Counted from the stretch's first letter, positions 1 through 9,031 are shown. The stretch is DNA of 60,062 bases from Magnetococcales bacterium (GCA_002753565.1 PEAM01000026.1:1-60062), one strand, 5' to 3'. Notes: generated from the letters alone by a model not told the origin. Numbers and translations are program-made.

Positions 1-121
1 CCCGATCTCCCCAAAAGGTCTCCGGGTCATCCAGGGACTGTTTGTACCACTGCTGGTATTTCTCTTCGTTGATAAAAGCGTTTTTTGAAAAATCTGCGGG
101 AACAGGGTAGACTTTACTCAT
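1..121 (-). CDS. acs: acetyl-CoA synthetase, N-terminal fragment (cut by window edge)
   Basis: Only the first 40 codons are inside the window; the gene runs off the left edge. The reverse-strand translation begins MSKVYPVPADFSKNAFINEE and continues with YQQWYKQSLDDPETFWGDR. This is the conserved N-terminal cap of AMP-forming acetyl-CoA synthetase, which makes acetyl-CoA from acetate, ATP and CoA via acetyl-AMP. An AGGA-type ribosome binding site sits just upstream of the ATG at 121. It is divergent from a rightward cluster holding an acetate-type symporter-kinase, a DUF4212 protein and a DUF294 protein, partners that usually travel with acs. Catalytic motifs lie outside the window, so the identification rests on the N-terminal cap and the context. 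Confidence 0.85.
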   Translation of the reverse strand, partial: MSKVYPVPADFSKNAFINEEKYQQWYKQSLDDPETFWGDR

Positions 122-594
122 CGACTTTTTTTCCTCGAAATAGAATTTTGACCCCTGGGCATCTCAACCCTCAACACCCACCATTTTATCCGTCTCCGGA
201 AACCAATCTAAAGCCCTGAACGCTATCTCCAAAAACGTTATATTTCTCTATGTACAATTAGTTGTTATGTTTTTTGCCAGTATCTGTCTACCACTTTACC
301 AAGGGTTTTGGAAAGGGCTGATTTAACATATCCATCCATTTAACGGATTCAGGCAGTCTATTTTCCGGCAAGTTATAGTACGGAAAACAATCAATTACAA
401 TAGAGCAAACGCCCTAAAATATTCTCTATGGAAAAAGGGGCCATAAAAGTATTCAACCCGATCCCAACACCTCAATCTCCCTATTTTTGGCAGCGTCTCA
501 CGCCCCTTTCTCGGCCCAATAAGGCAAAATAATAGCACGATGAAGGGGCGACTTTCCTTTGCCCATCGTTTCAACAAAGGCTACTATTTGTCTC
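122..594. other. divergent intergenic region, acs / DUF294 gene
   Basis: About 470 bp, AT-rich compared with its surroundings, between the two divergent start codons. It must hold the promoters for acs and the rightward acetate cluster. I see no convincing -35/-10 pair, no sigma-54 -24/-12 element and no clear dyad. The short open frames in it have no ribosome binding site and resemble nothing known. Confidence 0.5.
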
Positions 595-2508
595 ATGGAA
601 AATAACAACCCCAAGCGTGTTGACCCCCAGATCCTGGAAACCTTCCAAGCGGATCAACAAGGGGTGCAGCCTTTTCTCTCGGCCTCCCCTCCCTTCGATC
701 TTCTGCCAACCGAAACCGTGACAGAGTTGAGTCGCTTGGTTGTGGTCAGAACCTTGGGTGCCGAAGAGCTGATTCTGAAACCGGGGGAGCTGTGTCAAAA
801 GGTCTATGTGATTCGTTCCGGTGCGGTTTCCGTCAGCAGTGCTGAGGGGACCCTGCTGACGCACCTGGAGCAAGGGGACACCTTTGGGGCCACCTCCTCT
901 TCAGAGAAGGTACGCCACCCAAAAAGCATTCGCACCGACAGAGAGACCGTTCTCTACCAAATACCCCAAGAGAAATTTGAGTCGTTATGCGACCATTTTC
1001 CCTCCTTTGCCCACCACTTTCTTCCCATCAGCAGCAACCAGGTACGAGGCTCCCTGCTTCGAGATTCGGCCAACCGGAATGGGCTGAGAATCATCGCCAC
1101 CCCCCTGAGCCAATTGGTGACACGCAGCGCCTTGGTTATCGATGAAAAAACCAGCATACGAAAAGTGGCGGAGGCCATGGATCAGGAGAAGGTCGATAAC
1201 GTGCTGCTGGTTAAGGGTGGTGAGTTGACGGGCATTTTAACCCACCATGATCTATCAAGTCGGGTGGTTGCCAAAGGGCATCACGTCGGCGAGTCTGTCT
1301 CGACAGTCATGACCCCCAACCCGGCAACCTTGGATGCCAGCGCCCTGGGCGTCGATGCCGCCCAGTTGATGACCAGCCTGGGTATTGAGCATATTCCCGT
1401 TCTCGACAAGGGCCAGCCCATCGGGGTGGTGACCGCGAAAAATCTCTCTCAAAATCCAACCACTTCAGCCATCTATCTGGTCCGAGAGACCTATCGCCGC
1501 AAAACCTTGGATGGCTTGAAAAGAATCGCAGCCCAAATTCCCAATCTGCTGGCAGACTTGACCGACGCCTGGATTCCGGCCCACAATATCGGCCACCTGG
1601 TCTCCAGCGTCACCGATGCCCTCAACATTCGGCTGCTGCAGTTGGCTGAAGAGCACCTTGGACCTCCTCCGGTCTCTTATAATTGGGTGGTTGTCGGCTC
1701 TTTAGGTCGGTGCGAACAGACAGCGGTATCGGATCAAGATAACTTTATGCTGTTTGATAACGATTACGACGAAGCCAAACACGGCGACTATTTTACCCAA
1801 CTGGCCGAGCATGTCTGCACGGGCATGAACGAGCTGGGCTATGTCTTCTGTCCGGGGGGTATCATGGCTCAGAACATCAAATGGCGCCAACCTCTCAAGG
1901 TGTGGAAGGGCTATTTCAGAAAATGGATGGAGGAGCCTGAACCCAAAGCCTTGATGCTCTCGTGCATCTTTTTTGATCTGCGCTCTCTCTACGGAAAGAA
2001 AAAGCTCTTTTTAAAGCTGGAAAAATTTATCACCGAACGGAGCAAGGAAAACCGCATCTATCTTGCTCACATGGCGGCCAACGCCCTGACATCCCATCCC
2101 CCCTTGGGGTTTTTCAACAATTTTACCCTGGTAAGAGAGGGTCTGCACAAGCGCACTTTAAACCTGAAGCAGAATGGTGTAATCCCTATCGTGGATCTGG
2201 CTCGGATTTACGCGCTTTCGGCGGGGGCCGATCCGGTCAATACGGTAGATCGTCTCAAACTGGCGGCAGAATACAACATCCTCAGCCGGGAAGGGTGTCA
2301 AGATCTTCTGGATGCCTTCGAACTGATCAGCATTACCCGACTCCGTTATCAAGCTCGCTTGATTAGAGAGAACAAAAAGGTGGATAACTATATGTCGCCC
2401 AAGCTGCTGACCAATATGGAGAGAGATCACCTGAAAGATGCTTTTTCGGTCACCCAAACCATGCAGGCCGCTCTACGACAACATTTTCAGACAAATTCGC
2501 TTGGTTAG
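595..2508 (+). CDS. cNMP-binding / CBS-pair / DUF294 nucleotidyltransferase-like signalling protein
   Basis: About 637 residues. In order: a cyclic-nucleotide-binding-like beta-roll (roughly residues 25-140), a tandem CBS pair (about 175-290, with VMTPNP between the repeats), then a DUF294 nucleotidyltransferase-like domain and its C-terminal partner. The GSLGRCEQ...DQDN signature of DUF294 is at about residues 368-383. The family resembles GlnD-type nucleotidyltransferases and is commonly encoded beside acs/actP and a DnaQ-like exonuclease, as here; its substrate is not established. I place the start at the ATG at 595. A TTG at 559 with an AAGGGG element upstream would add 12 residues and cannot be excluded. 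The receiver gene follows after 66 bp. Confidence 0.85.
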   Translation: MENNNPKRVDPQILETFQADQQGVQPFLSASPPFDLLPTETVTELSRLVVVRTLGAEELILKPGELCQKVYVIRSGAVSVSSAEGTLLTHLEQGDTFGATSSSEKVRHPKSIRTDRETVLYQIPQEKFESLCDHFPSFAHHFLPISSNQVRGSLLRDSANRNGLRIIATPLSQLVTRSALVIDEKTSIRKVAEAMDQEKVDNVLLVKGGELTGILTHHDLSSRVVAKGHHVGESVSTVMTPNPATLDASALGVDAAQLMTSLGIEHIPVLDKGQPIGVVTAKNLSQNPTTSAIYLVRETYRRKTLDGLKRIAAQIPNLLADLTDAWIPAHNIGHLVSSVTDALNIRLLQLAEEHLGPPPVSYNWVVVGSLGRCEQTAVSDQDNFMLFDNDYDEAKHGDYFTQLAEHVCTGMNELGYVFCPGGIMAQNIKWRQPLKVWKGYFRKWMEEPEPKALMLSCIFFDLRSLYGKKKLFLKLEKFITERSKENRIYLAHMAANALTSHPPLGFFNNFTLVREGLHKRTLNLKQNGVIPIVDLARIYALSAGADPVNTVDRLKLAAEYNILSREGCQDLLDAFELISITRLRYQARLIRENKKVDNYMSPKLLTNMERDHLKDAFSVTQTMQAALRQHFQTNSLG

Positions 2509-2574
2509 AACGTAGAACTCTTATAATCCTGTACTCAAAGAAGCTGAGGACTGTTCAACTGTTTGGAGAACATG

Positions 2575-2952
2575 ATGCCCCGAGATATCTTGATTGTGGA
2601 TGACGCACCGAACATCGTGCTTTCGCTTGAATTTTTAATGAAGAAAGAGGGATTTACCGTCCGAGTGGCCGTCGATGGTGATGAGGCCCTCAAGGCGATG
2701 GAGGAGAGAGCGCCGGACCTGATCCTGCTGGATGTCATGATGCCGAAACGCAATGGCTATGAGGTGTGCCAGACCATTCGGGCCCGTGAAGAGTGGAAAA
2801 ACACCCGGATTATCATGCTGACGGCCAAAGGTCGGGATGTGGAACGGGAAAAAGGGTTGGCCATGGGTGCGGATGATTATGTGACCAAGCCATTTGCTAC
2901 CCGTGATCTGGTTGTTAAAGTCCGAGAAATGTTGGATATTGCCGAGAGTTGA
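2575..2952 (+). CDS. single-domain response regulator (CheY-like)
   Basis: 125 residues forming one receiver domain and nothing else. The acidic pocket is in ILIVDDAP, the phospho-acceptor Asp is in ILLDVMMP, the Thr is in MLTAKG and the Lys is in VTKPF. With no output domain it probably acts by protein contact or as a phosphate shuttle. It lies between the DUF294 gene and the pseudokinase-exonuclease gene, and upstream of the symporter-kinase with an intact His; that kinase is the most likely phosphodonor (inference). The GGAG at 2565-2568 sets the start at the ATG at 2575 (or 2572) rather than the in-frame TTG at 2563, which overlaps the Shine-Dalgarno. Confidence 0.9.
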   Translation: MPRDILIVDDAPNIVLSLEFLMKKEGFTVRVAVDGDEALKAMEERAPDLILLDVMMPKRNGYEVCQTIRAREEWKNTRIIMLTAKGRDVEREKGLAMGADDYVTKPFATRDLVVKVREMLDIAES

Positions 2953-2998
2953 CCCCTTCGATCTCTTTCGAAGCTGGGTCGATTCGGATTGAGAGACT

Positions 2999-5113
2999 AT
3001 GAGTAACCGTAAAAAATATTGGGGACTGTTTGGGTTTTTCCTCGTGTTGGAGCTGGCTGTAGTCGCCATCCTGATCTGGCGAGCCACCACGGAGATGCCC
3101 CTGCTTACCCCCGAGATTACAGCCTGGCTTCAACACCATGGCGGCATCCTCCTGGCTGCTTTGGCTGGACTGTTTCTTGTGCTGGGTCAGATCTGGTCGT
3201 GGATTGACAAATCCCTTCTAGAACCAACAGAGGCCCTCTCCCGTGATATCAGCATCATGGCCAAGGCCGACCCTAACCGAAAAATTCAGGTGGATTCAGG
3301 CCATTGGCTTGGGGCGTTGCCGGAATCTGTCGAGCAGTTGGGGGCCAGCCTGGTCCAGGCCCGCCGGGAGATCAACGAAGCCCTGGCCACCGGAACCCAA
3401 GGGGTTGAGCGGCTGGAGATGGTGATCAAACGGTTGAAGGTCGGTGTGATTGTCTGCGATGCTGAAGCGCGGATTTTACTCTACAACGCCTCCATTCAAG
3501 ATCTGTTTCGCAACCAGGATCAGGCTTTGGGGTTGGGGCGTTCGCTTTTTGGTCTCTGTGCCCGCCTTCCGGTCGAGACCACCATGATACAACTGCTGCA
3601 ACAACGGGAGAATCCACAAGATAACGAACGGGACGAGGCCCGTTTTTTTTGTGCGACCACCCAAGGAGAGCTTCTGCTCGACTGTATCATGTCTCTGTTG
3701 CCCAAACAGGGTACCGATAAAGATATGTTTGTCATGACCCTGTCGGAAGTGACCCGAAAAATGGAGGCGCTGCAGCGAAATGACCGCCTGATTCGCACCT
3801 CCCTGGAGCGGTTTCGCTCCCCCATGGCAACCATTCGGGCCGCAGCGGAAAATCTGGTGGAAAACCCCGACATGCCTTCGCCAACACGGGAGACCTTCAC
3901 CCAGATCATCAACCAGGAGATCAAGGGGCTTTCGGAACTGTTCGATTCGGTCTCCCGAGAGGCGCGCGCTTTGGCCTCCGATCACTGGACCCTCACCGAC
4001 ACCCACACCGCCGACCTGTTTGCCACTCTGGAGAGACATCTGACCAAAAAGCGGGGACCAACCCTTCTTGTGGAGGGTACGCCCTTATGGATTCAGGCCG
4101 ATGCACCGGCTCTGCTGCTGGTGTTGGAGGCGTTGGTTGAAAACATTGTCGCCACCACCCAGGTGGAGAGCCTCACCCTGGAGACGCTCATGGGGGACAG
4201 GCGGGTCTATCTGGATATTATCTGGTCGGGTGATCCCATCCCTTCGGGTGTGGTGGAGTCCTGGCAGGGGTTGCCCCTACAAGAAAGTACCGGAAACTTA
4301 ACCCTGGGGGATGTTCTGGAGCGTCATGGTGGGGCCATTTGGAGCCAAGTTCATCGTACGAGTGGACAGGCTATTCTACGCCTGCCCGTCTCCTCCTCTC
4401 CTCGACAGTGGCAACTGCCCCGAGAGGAGATCCCGGAGAGGCCGGAGTTCCACGACTTTTCCCGTACGGAGACCGTTCGGGAGTTGGGACGACTGGCTGC
4501 CAGCTCCCTGGCCAACCTGACCTTTGTGGTGTTTGACACCGAAACCACCGGCCTCAACCCCAGCAACGGCGACGAGATCATCTCCATTGCCGGTGTGCGG
4601 ATTGTCAACGGTCGGATTCTGCAGGGAGAGACCTTCCAATCTCTGGTCAATCCCAGGCGCACCATTCCACGGGTCTCCATAGGTATCCATGGTATCACCG
4701 ACCAGATGGTCAAGGACGCCCCCCCCATCGAGGAGGTTCTGCCCCGCTTCAAAGAGTTTTCCACCGGCGCGGTTCTGGTGGCCCACAATGCCGCCTTCGA
4801 CATGCGTTTTCTACAACTGAAAGAGGAGCTGTGTGGTGTCTGGTTTGATAATCCGGTTCTGGACACCCTGCTTCTTTCGGTCTACCTCCACGACGAGGTA
4901 ACCGACCACACCCTGGATGGTATTGCCGGTCGTTTGGGGGTTCAAATTCGGGAGCGCCACACCGCTATGGGTGATGCCATGGTAACTGCTGAGGTGTTTG
5001 TCCGGCTTCTTGAACTCCTGAATGTAAAGGGAATATCCTCTTTGGGATTGGCGGTTCAGGCTTCTGAAAGTATGCTGCAGATCAGAAAACAGCAGGCCAA
5101 AGCAAACTATTAG
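2999..5113 (+). CDS. membrane PAS / degenerate histidine kinase fused to DnaQ-type 3'-5' exonuclease
   Basis: 704 residues. Two membrane segments (about 9-27 and 50-68) are followed by a HAMP-like linker, a PAS-like domain (about 140-250), a HisKA-like helix pair and a remnant ATPase-like region. A complete exonuclease domain occupies about 508-690. The exonuclease carries a full DEDDh set: D513 and E515 in DTETTGL, D601 in HNAAFD, H654 and D659 in HTAMGD. In the HisKA-like part the usual S-H-E-L-R-T-P-L reads L-E-R-F-R-S-P-M, so the phospho-accepting His is replaced, and clear glycine-rich ATP boxes are absent. It is therefore probably a pseudokinase sensor with an active nuclease output. 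Related exonucleases occur next to DUF294 genes in acs/actP clusters. Substrate unknown. Confidence 0.8.
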   Translation: MSNRKKYWGLFGFFLVLELAVVAILIWRATTEMPLLTPEITAWLQHHGGILLAALAGLFLVLGQIWSWIDKSLLEPTEALSRDISIMAKADPNRKIQVDSGHWLGALPESVEQLGASLVQARREINEALATGTQGVERLEMVIKRLKVGVIVCDAEARILLYNASIQDLFRNQDQALGLGRSLFGLCARLPVETTMIQLLQQRENPQDNERDEARFFCATTQGELLLDCIMSLLPKQGTDKDMFVMTLSEVTRKMEALQRNDRLIRTSLERFRSPMATIRAAAENLVENPDMPSPTRETFTQIINQEIKGLSELFDSVSREARALASDHWTLTDTHTADLFATLERHLTKKRGPTLLVEGTPLWIQADAPALLLVLEALVENIVATTQVESLTLETLMGDRRVYLDIIWSGDPIPSGVVESWQGLPLQESTGNLTLGDVLERHGGAIWSQVHRTSGQAILRLPVSSSPRQWQLPREEIPERPEFHDFSRTETVRELGRLAASSLANLTFVVFDTETTGLNPSNGDEIISIAGVRIVNGRILQGETFQSLVNPRRTIPRVSIGIHGITDQMVKDAPPIEEVLPRFKEFSTGAVLVAHNAAFDMRFLQLKEELCGVWFDNPVLDTLLLSVYLHDEVTDHTLDGIAGRLGVQIRERHTAMGDAMVTAEVFVRLLELLNVKGISSLGLAVQASESMLQIRKQQAKANY

Positions 5114-5175
5114 TCCAACATCGGCACCCTATTGAAGAAGACCCAAGGCCGCGTTGGTTTACAGGAGAAACAACC

Positions 5176-5397
5176 ATGAACCACCAGTCAGCCGACCGGA
5201 AAAAACAGCGGCTTTTGGCCCTCTGTATTGCCGGCTTCATCGCCCTGAACTACCCCCTGCTCTCCCTCTTTGATCAGGCGGAACTGACGCTGGGTATCCC
5301 GGTTCTGTTCCTCTATCTCTTTTTGGTCTGGGCGGTCATCATCTCCTTGATTGCCCTGGTTATGGAGACCGGCCAGGAACCCGGAGAGGAGCGATAA
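5176..5397 (+). CDS. DUF4212 small membrane subunit of sodium:solute symporter
   Basis: 73 residues with two hydrophobic helices (about 15-35 and 42-65) and charged ends. This is the size and shape of the DUF4212 family, which is nearly always encoded directly before a sodium:solute symporter of the acetate/proline class. AGGAG stands 8 bp before the ATG. It ends one base before the start codon of the symporter-kinase, so the two are translationally coupled and the proteins probably form one complex in the inner membrane. Assignment is by size, topology and position rather than catalytic motifs. Confidence 0.8.
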   Translation: MNHQSADRKKQRLLALCIAGFIALNYPLLSLFDQAELTLGIPVLFLYLFLVWAVIISLIALVMETGQEPGEER

Positions 5398-5398
5398 G

Positions 5399-8176
5399 AT
5401 GACTCTGCCCTGGGAGTGGGTTGTTCCTCTGATCTCTGTCGCCTATCTGGGACTGCTCTTTGCCGTGGCCTATTTTGCCGATATGCGGGCGGATCAGGGG
5501 CGCTCCTTAATCAGCAACCCTTATGTGTACACCCTTTCCATTGCCGTTTACTGCACCTCTTGGACCTTCTACGGTAGCGTGGGTCGGGCGGCGGTTAGTG
5601 GTATCGGCTTTTTGCCCATCTATCTGGGTCCCACCCTCATGGCTGCCATCTGGTGGCCGATTTTAGGCAAGATCATTCGAATATCCAAAGATAATCGGAT
5701 CACCTCCATCGCCGACTTTATCGCCTCACGCTACGGAAAAAGCCGAGGGATTGCCGCCATGGTAACCCTGATTGCCGTAGTGGGGATCATGCCCTATATT
5801 ACCCTGCAATTAAAAGCTGTTGCCACCAGTTTGGATGTGCTGGTCCACCATCTGGAGTATGGTTTTTCTTCAGGCCATCCGGCGGCTCCCTGGGGAGATA
5901 CGGCTCTTTATGTGGCGTTGATTCTGGCTCTCTTCTCGGTTCTTTTCGGCACCCGCCACCTGGATGCCACCGAACGTCATGAGGGGATGGTGGCAGCCAT
6001 TGCCTTTGAGTCCATCATTAAACTTCTGGCCTTTCTGGCGGTGGGCCTGTTTGTCACCTTTGGTCTGTTTGACGGACCGGGGGAGCTGTTCCAAAAGACC
6101 ATGGCCGACCCCAAGTTAAAAAGTTTAATGGGATTTGGTACCCTCTCCGGGGGCTATTCCAGTTGGTTTTCCCTCACTTTTCTGGCCATGATGGCGATAC
6201 TTTTTCTACCCAGACAGTTTCAGGTCTTGGTGGTGGAGAATGTAAACGAAAACCATATCCGCAAGGCCGCCTGGCTGTTTCCTCTCTATCTGTTGATTAT
6301 CAATCTTTTTGTTCTCCCTATCGCCTTTGCGGGCAATCTGATTTTTCCCGGTGCATCGGCTGACCCGGATACTTTTGTCTTGACCCTGCCTATTTTCGGT
6401 GATCAGCAGTGGCTGGCGCTGTTTGCCTATTTGGGAGGGCTGTCTGCGGCAACCAGCATGGTTATTGTGGCGGCTATCGCCCTCTCCACCATGGTCTGTA
6501 ACGATCTGATTATTCCGGCTTTTCTCCGTTTTCATCTTCAGGTTCAAGAGGATCTGTCCGGTATCATCCTCACCATACGCCGTGGGGTTATTCTGGCTCT
6601 TTTGCTGCTGGGCTACATCTATTTCCGCCTGATTGGCGAATCTCATACCCTGGTGACGATTGGTCTGGTCTCGTTTGCGGCGGCGGCCCAGTTTGCTCCG
6701 CCCATTCTATTGGGCATCTTCTGGAAGGGGGCCAGCCGTCGAGGGGCCATTGCCGGACTGTTGGCTGGCTTTCTGATCTGGGCCCACACCTTGCTTCTGG
6801 CCTCTTTTGCCATTTCGGGCTGGATACCAGAATCTTTCCTCACTGAAGGGCCTTGGGGCATCACCTGGTTACGACCCTATGCCCTGTTTGGCCTCTCTGT
6901 TTTCGATCCGATTACCCACTCCATTTTTTGGAGCATGTTGATCAATATCGGCCTGCTGATCACCGTCTCGCTGTTTGACCGACAGACTGCTGTTGAGCGC
7001 ATACAAGCCCTCAATTTTGTTAATGTCTTTGAACAGGGTGCCCGAGGTGGAGAGGCGTATCTTTGGAGTGGGTCGGTTTCGGTTGTCGACCTGAAAAGGT
7101 TGGTCGCCCGCTTTGTTGGGCCAACTCGGGCGATGCGGGATTTTGACCATTTTATCACGCAACATCGACTGATCCTGCCAGAAAATGGCATAGCCCCCTC
7201 CAGCCTGGTTGCGTTTGCCGAACAGCGTCTGGCTGGCGCCATTGGTTCCGCCTCGGCCCGTATCATGATTCACTCCATCGTCAAGGGAGAGGAGTTGGAT
7301 CTGGAAGGGGTCATGCGTATTTTGGACCAGACCAGCCAAGTGATCGAATACAGTCAGCGTCTGGAGCAAAAATCGGCCGAGTTGGAAGCGGCCACCCGGC
7401 AGTTGAAGCAGGCCAATACCCGTCTTCAAGAGCTGGACCGTTTGAAGGATGAGTTTATCTCCACCATCAGCCATGAGCTGCGCACTCCACTCACCTCTAT
7501 TCGGGCTTTTTCAGAAATCTTGCGTGACAATGAGGATCTTCCTACAGAGGAGCGACAAAACTTCCTGGGTATTGTCATCAAGGAGACTGAGCGACTGACC
7601 CGACTGGTTAACCAGGTGTTGGACCTGGCCAAGCTGGAGTCGGGTTTAATGGAGTGGCACCCCACAGAGGTGGACCTGGCGGAGGTTACCCAAGAGGCTA
7701 TTGACGTAACCAGCAGGCTGTTTGAAAACCGCTCGGTTACACTGGAAAATTTTGTCCCCAGCCACCCCATTATTCTAACGGCTGATCGGGACCGTATTCA
7801 GCGCGTCATTATCAATTTTCTCTCCAATGCGGTTAAATTCAGCCCGGAGGGGAGCGGCAGGGTAGAGATTAGACTGAGGGAGGAGCCGGCTTTTATTGGT
7901 CTGGAGGTAAAGGATAATGGCCCGGGGATCCAGGAGGGGGAGCACAAAAGAATTTTTGATAAATTTCACCAGGTTAGAGATGAGTCTGGGGAGAACAAGC
8001 CGGGAGGAAGTGGATTGGGATTGGCCATTTGTCAGCGCATTGTCGACCACCATAATGGCCGTATATGGGTAGAGAGTGGGCCGAACCTGGGTGCCACCTT
8101 TATTTTTGTCTTGCCTCTTTTTCAGCCTGAGAAAAAAGAGATCGCAAAAAAAGAGGCCTCTCCCTCCAACCGATAA
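5399..8176 (+). CDS. sodium:solute symporter fused to histidine kinase (acetate-type transporter-sensor)
   Basis: About 925 residues. The first ~525 form a sodium:solute symporter (SLC5/SSS) domain with about 13 membrane helices. A soluble linker and a coiled coil (about 650-685) lead to a HisKA domain with intact ISHELRTPL, H692, and an HATPase_c domain with N, G1 (DNGPG) and G2 (GGSGLGLAI) boxes. Known relatives with this layout, such as CbrA, combine transport with sensing and phosphorylate a separate regulator. No receiver is fused here, so the receiver at 2575-2952 is the obvious partner by position. Substrate is inferred as acetate or another short monocarboxylate from the DUF4212 partner and nearby acs. 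GAGAGGAG precedes the ATG at 5399; the upstream in-frame extension lies inside the DUF4212 gene. Confidence 0.88.
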   Translation: MTLPWEWVVPLISVAYLGLLFAVAYFADMRADQGRSLISNPYVYTLSIAVYCTSWTFYGSVGRAAVSGIGFLPIYLGPTLMAAIWWPILGKIIRISKDNRITSIADFIASRYGKSRGIAAMVTLIAVVGIMPYITLQLKAVATSLDVLVHHLEYGFSSGHPAAPWGDTALYVALILALFSVLFGTRHLDATERHEGMVAAIAFESIIKLLAFLAVGLFVTFGLFDGPGELFQKTMADPKLKSLMGFGTLSGGYSSWFSLTFLAMMAILFLPRQFQVLVVENVNENHIRKAAWLFPLYLLIINLFVLPIAFAGNLIFPGASADPDTFVLTLPIFGDQQWLALFAYLGGLSAATSMVIVAAIALSTMVCNDLIIPAFLRFHLQVQEDLSGIILTIRRGVILALLLLGYIYFRLIGESHTLVTIGLVSFAAAAQFAPPILLGIFWKGASRRGAIAGLLAGFLIWAHTLLLASFAISGWIPESFLTEGPWGITWLRPYALFGLSVFDPITHSIFWSMLINIGLLITVSLFDRQTAVERIQALNFVNVFEQGARGGEAYLWSGSVSVVDLKRLVARFVGPTRAMRDFDHFITQHRLILPENGIAPSSLVAFAEQRLAGAIGSASARIMIHSIVKGEELDLEGVMRILDQTSQVIEYSQRLEQKSAELEAATRQLKQANTRLQELDRLKDEFISTISHELRTPLTSIRAFSEILRDNEDLPTEERQNFLGIVIKETERLTRLVNQVLDLAKLESGLMEWHPTEVDLAEVTQEAIDVTSRLFENRSVTLENFVPSHPIILTADRDRIQRVIINFLSNAVKFSPEGSGRVEIRLREEPAFIGLEVKDNGPGIQEGEHKRIFDKFHQVRDESGENKPGGSGLGLAICQRIVDHHNGRIWVESGPNLGATFIFVLPLFQPEKKEIAKKEASPSNR

Positions 8177-8201
8177 AAACCCATCCATGGCCCTTTTTTT
8201 A

Positions 8202-8421
8202 ATATAAAGATTCCAAACCAAGTGGGTACCAAACAATACTGGATGGGTCTGGGAAGGCATGAATACCTTCCCAGCGGGTTTGGGCAGCGCCAAAGATCAT
8301 AAACCTTTGACTTTGCTTTTGTTTTTTATCTAAAAGCGTGGGGTTGGGGGGCCTGCAAGGCCTCCCAAGGTGTTGACTTTGCCCTTAACCATTGTCCCAA
8401 TTTGGTTTGAAATCTCTATAT
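8202..8421. repeat. miniature inverted-repeat element, long copy
   Basis: A non-coding 220 bp unit between the symporter-kinase and iorB genes. Its ends are imperfect terminal inverted repeats: 8202-8226 matches the reverse complement of 8396-8421 with three mismatches and one gap, sharing the core CAAACCAA. Inside are three hairpins: CTGGGAAGG/CCTTCCCAG (8249-8274), TTTGGGC..GCCAAA (about 8279-8294) and GGGGGGCCT/AGGCCTCCC (8346-8366). The decamer TTGACTTTGC occurs at 8307 and 8373 and flanks the third hairpin. A related 117 bp unit lies at 44070-44186. The right end touches the stop codon of iorB, so it may also act as a 3' stabilising or terminating structure. Too short to encode a transposase. 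Confidence 0.7.
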
Positions 8422-8422
8422 A

Positions 8423-9031
8423 TCAACGATTCTGCTTGGAGGAGGCGATGCGTCGCCCGGTCTCGAAAGCGGTGTCATTTAGAGCAACCAGCTTGGGCTT
8501 TCTGGTCCGAAATCGATCAAGCAGACAGCTTTTCAACGCATCAGCAGAGAACGGAAGCAGGTCGGCTACCGCTCCCAACATGACCGTATTGACCAACTTG
8601 GCATTACCCAACTCCTGAGCCACAGCCCCAGCATCAAATGCAGTGACCGTCACCCCCAGATCCCGAATCTGCTGGACCGGATTATCAGGGTATTCATACA
8701 ATCCAACTGAAACCACCGGTGGCACAATCCGCATATCGTTGACCAAAGCCACCCCGCCAGGGCGCAAATGGGGTACCCAACGCAGAGATTCGGCGGCCTC
8801 AAAACCAATTAAAAAATCCGCCGTTCCCTGAGTGATAACCGGAGAGAGAACCCGCTTGCCAAACCGAACATGGGAAGAGACCACCCCACCCCGCTGTGCC
8901 ATACCAGCCACCTCGGTTTTTTTGACATCAAAACCCAGACTGATCGCTGTCTCCGCCAGAATTTCCGCAGCCGTCATCACACCCAAACCACCGATACCGA
9001 CCACCAACAGATTGGTAATACCCTCATCCAT
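8423..9031 (-). CDS. iorB: indolepyruvate ferredoxin oxidoreductase, beta subunit
   Basis: 202 residues matching the gamma-type domain of 2-oxoacid:ferredoxin oxidoreductases: VVGIGGLGVMTAAEILAE near the N-terminus, then EVAGMAQRGGVVSSHVRFG. With IorA it oxidatively decarboxylates aryl pyruvates (from Phe, Tyr, Trp) to aryl-acetyl-CoA and reduces ferredoxin. Its ATG at 9031 lies inside the 3' end of iorA (8 bp overlap), with AAGGG upstream, so the subunits are translated as a pair. It is the last gene of a long leftward set with the branched-chain amino acid transporter and phenylacetate-CoA ligase. Confidence 0.92.
   Translation of the reverse strand: MDEGITNLLVVGIGGLGVMTAAEILAETAISLGFDVKKTEVAGMAQRGGVVSSHVRFGKRVLSPVITQGTADFLIGFEAAESLRWVPHLRPGGVALVNDMRIVPPVVSVGLYEYPDNPVQQIRDLGVTVTAFDAGAVAQELGNAKLVNTVMLGAVADLLPFSADALKSCLLDRFRTRKPKLVALNDTAFETGRRIASSKQNR

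Noticed and set aside
8249-8294. Simple terminator for the symporter-kinase gene
   Set aside because: The hairpins lack a T tract on the plus strand and belong to a repeated unit with terminal inverted repeats, so the miniature-element reading explains more.
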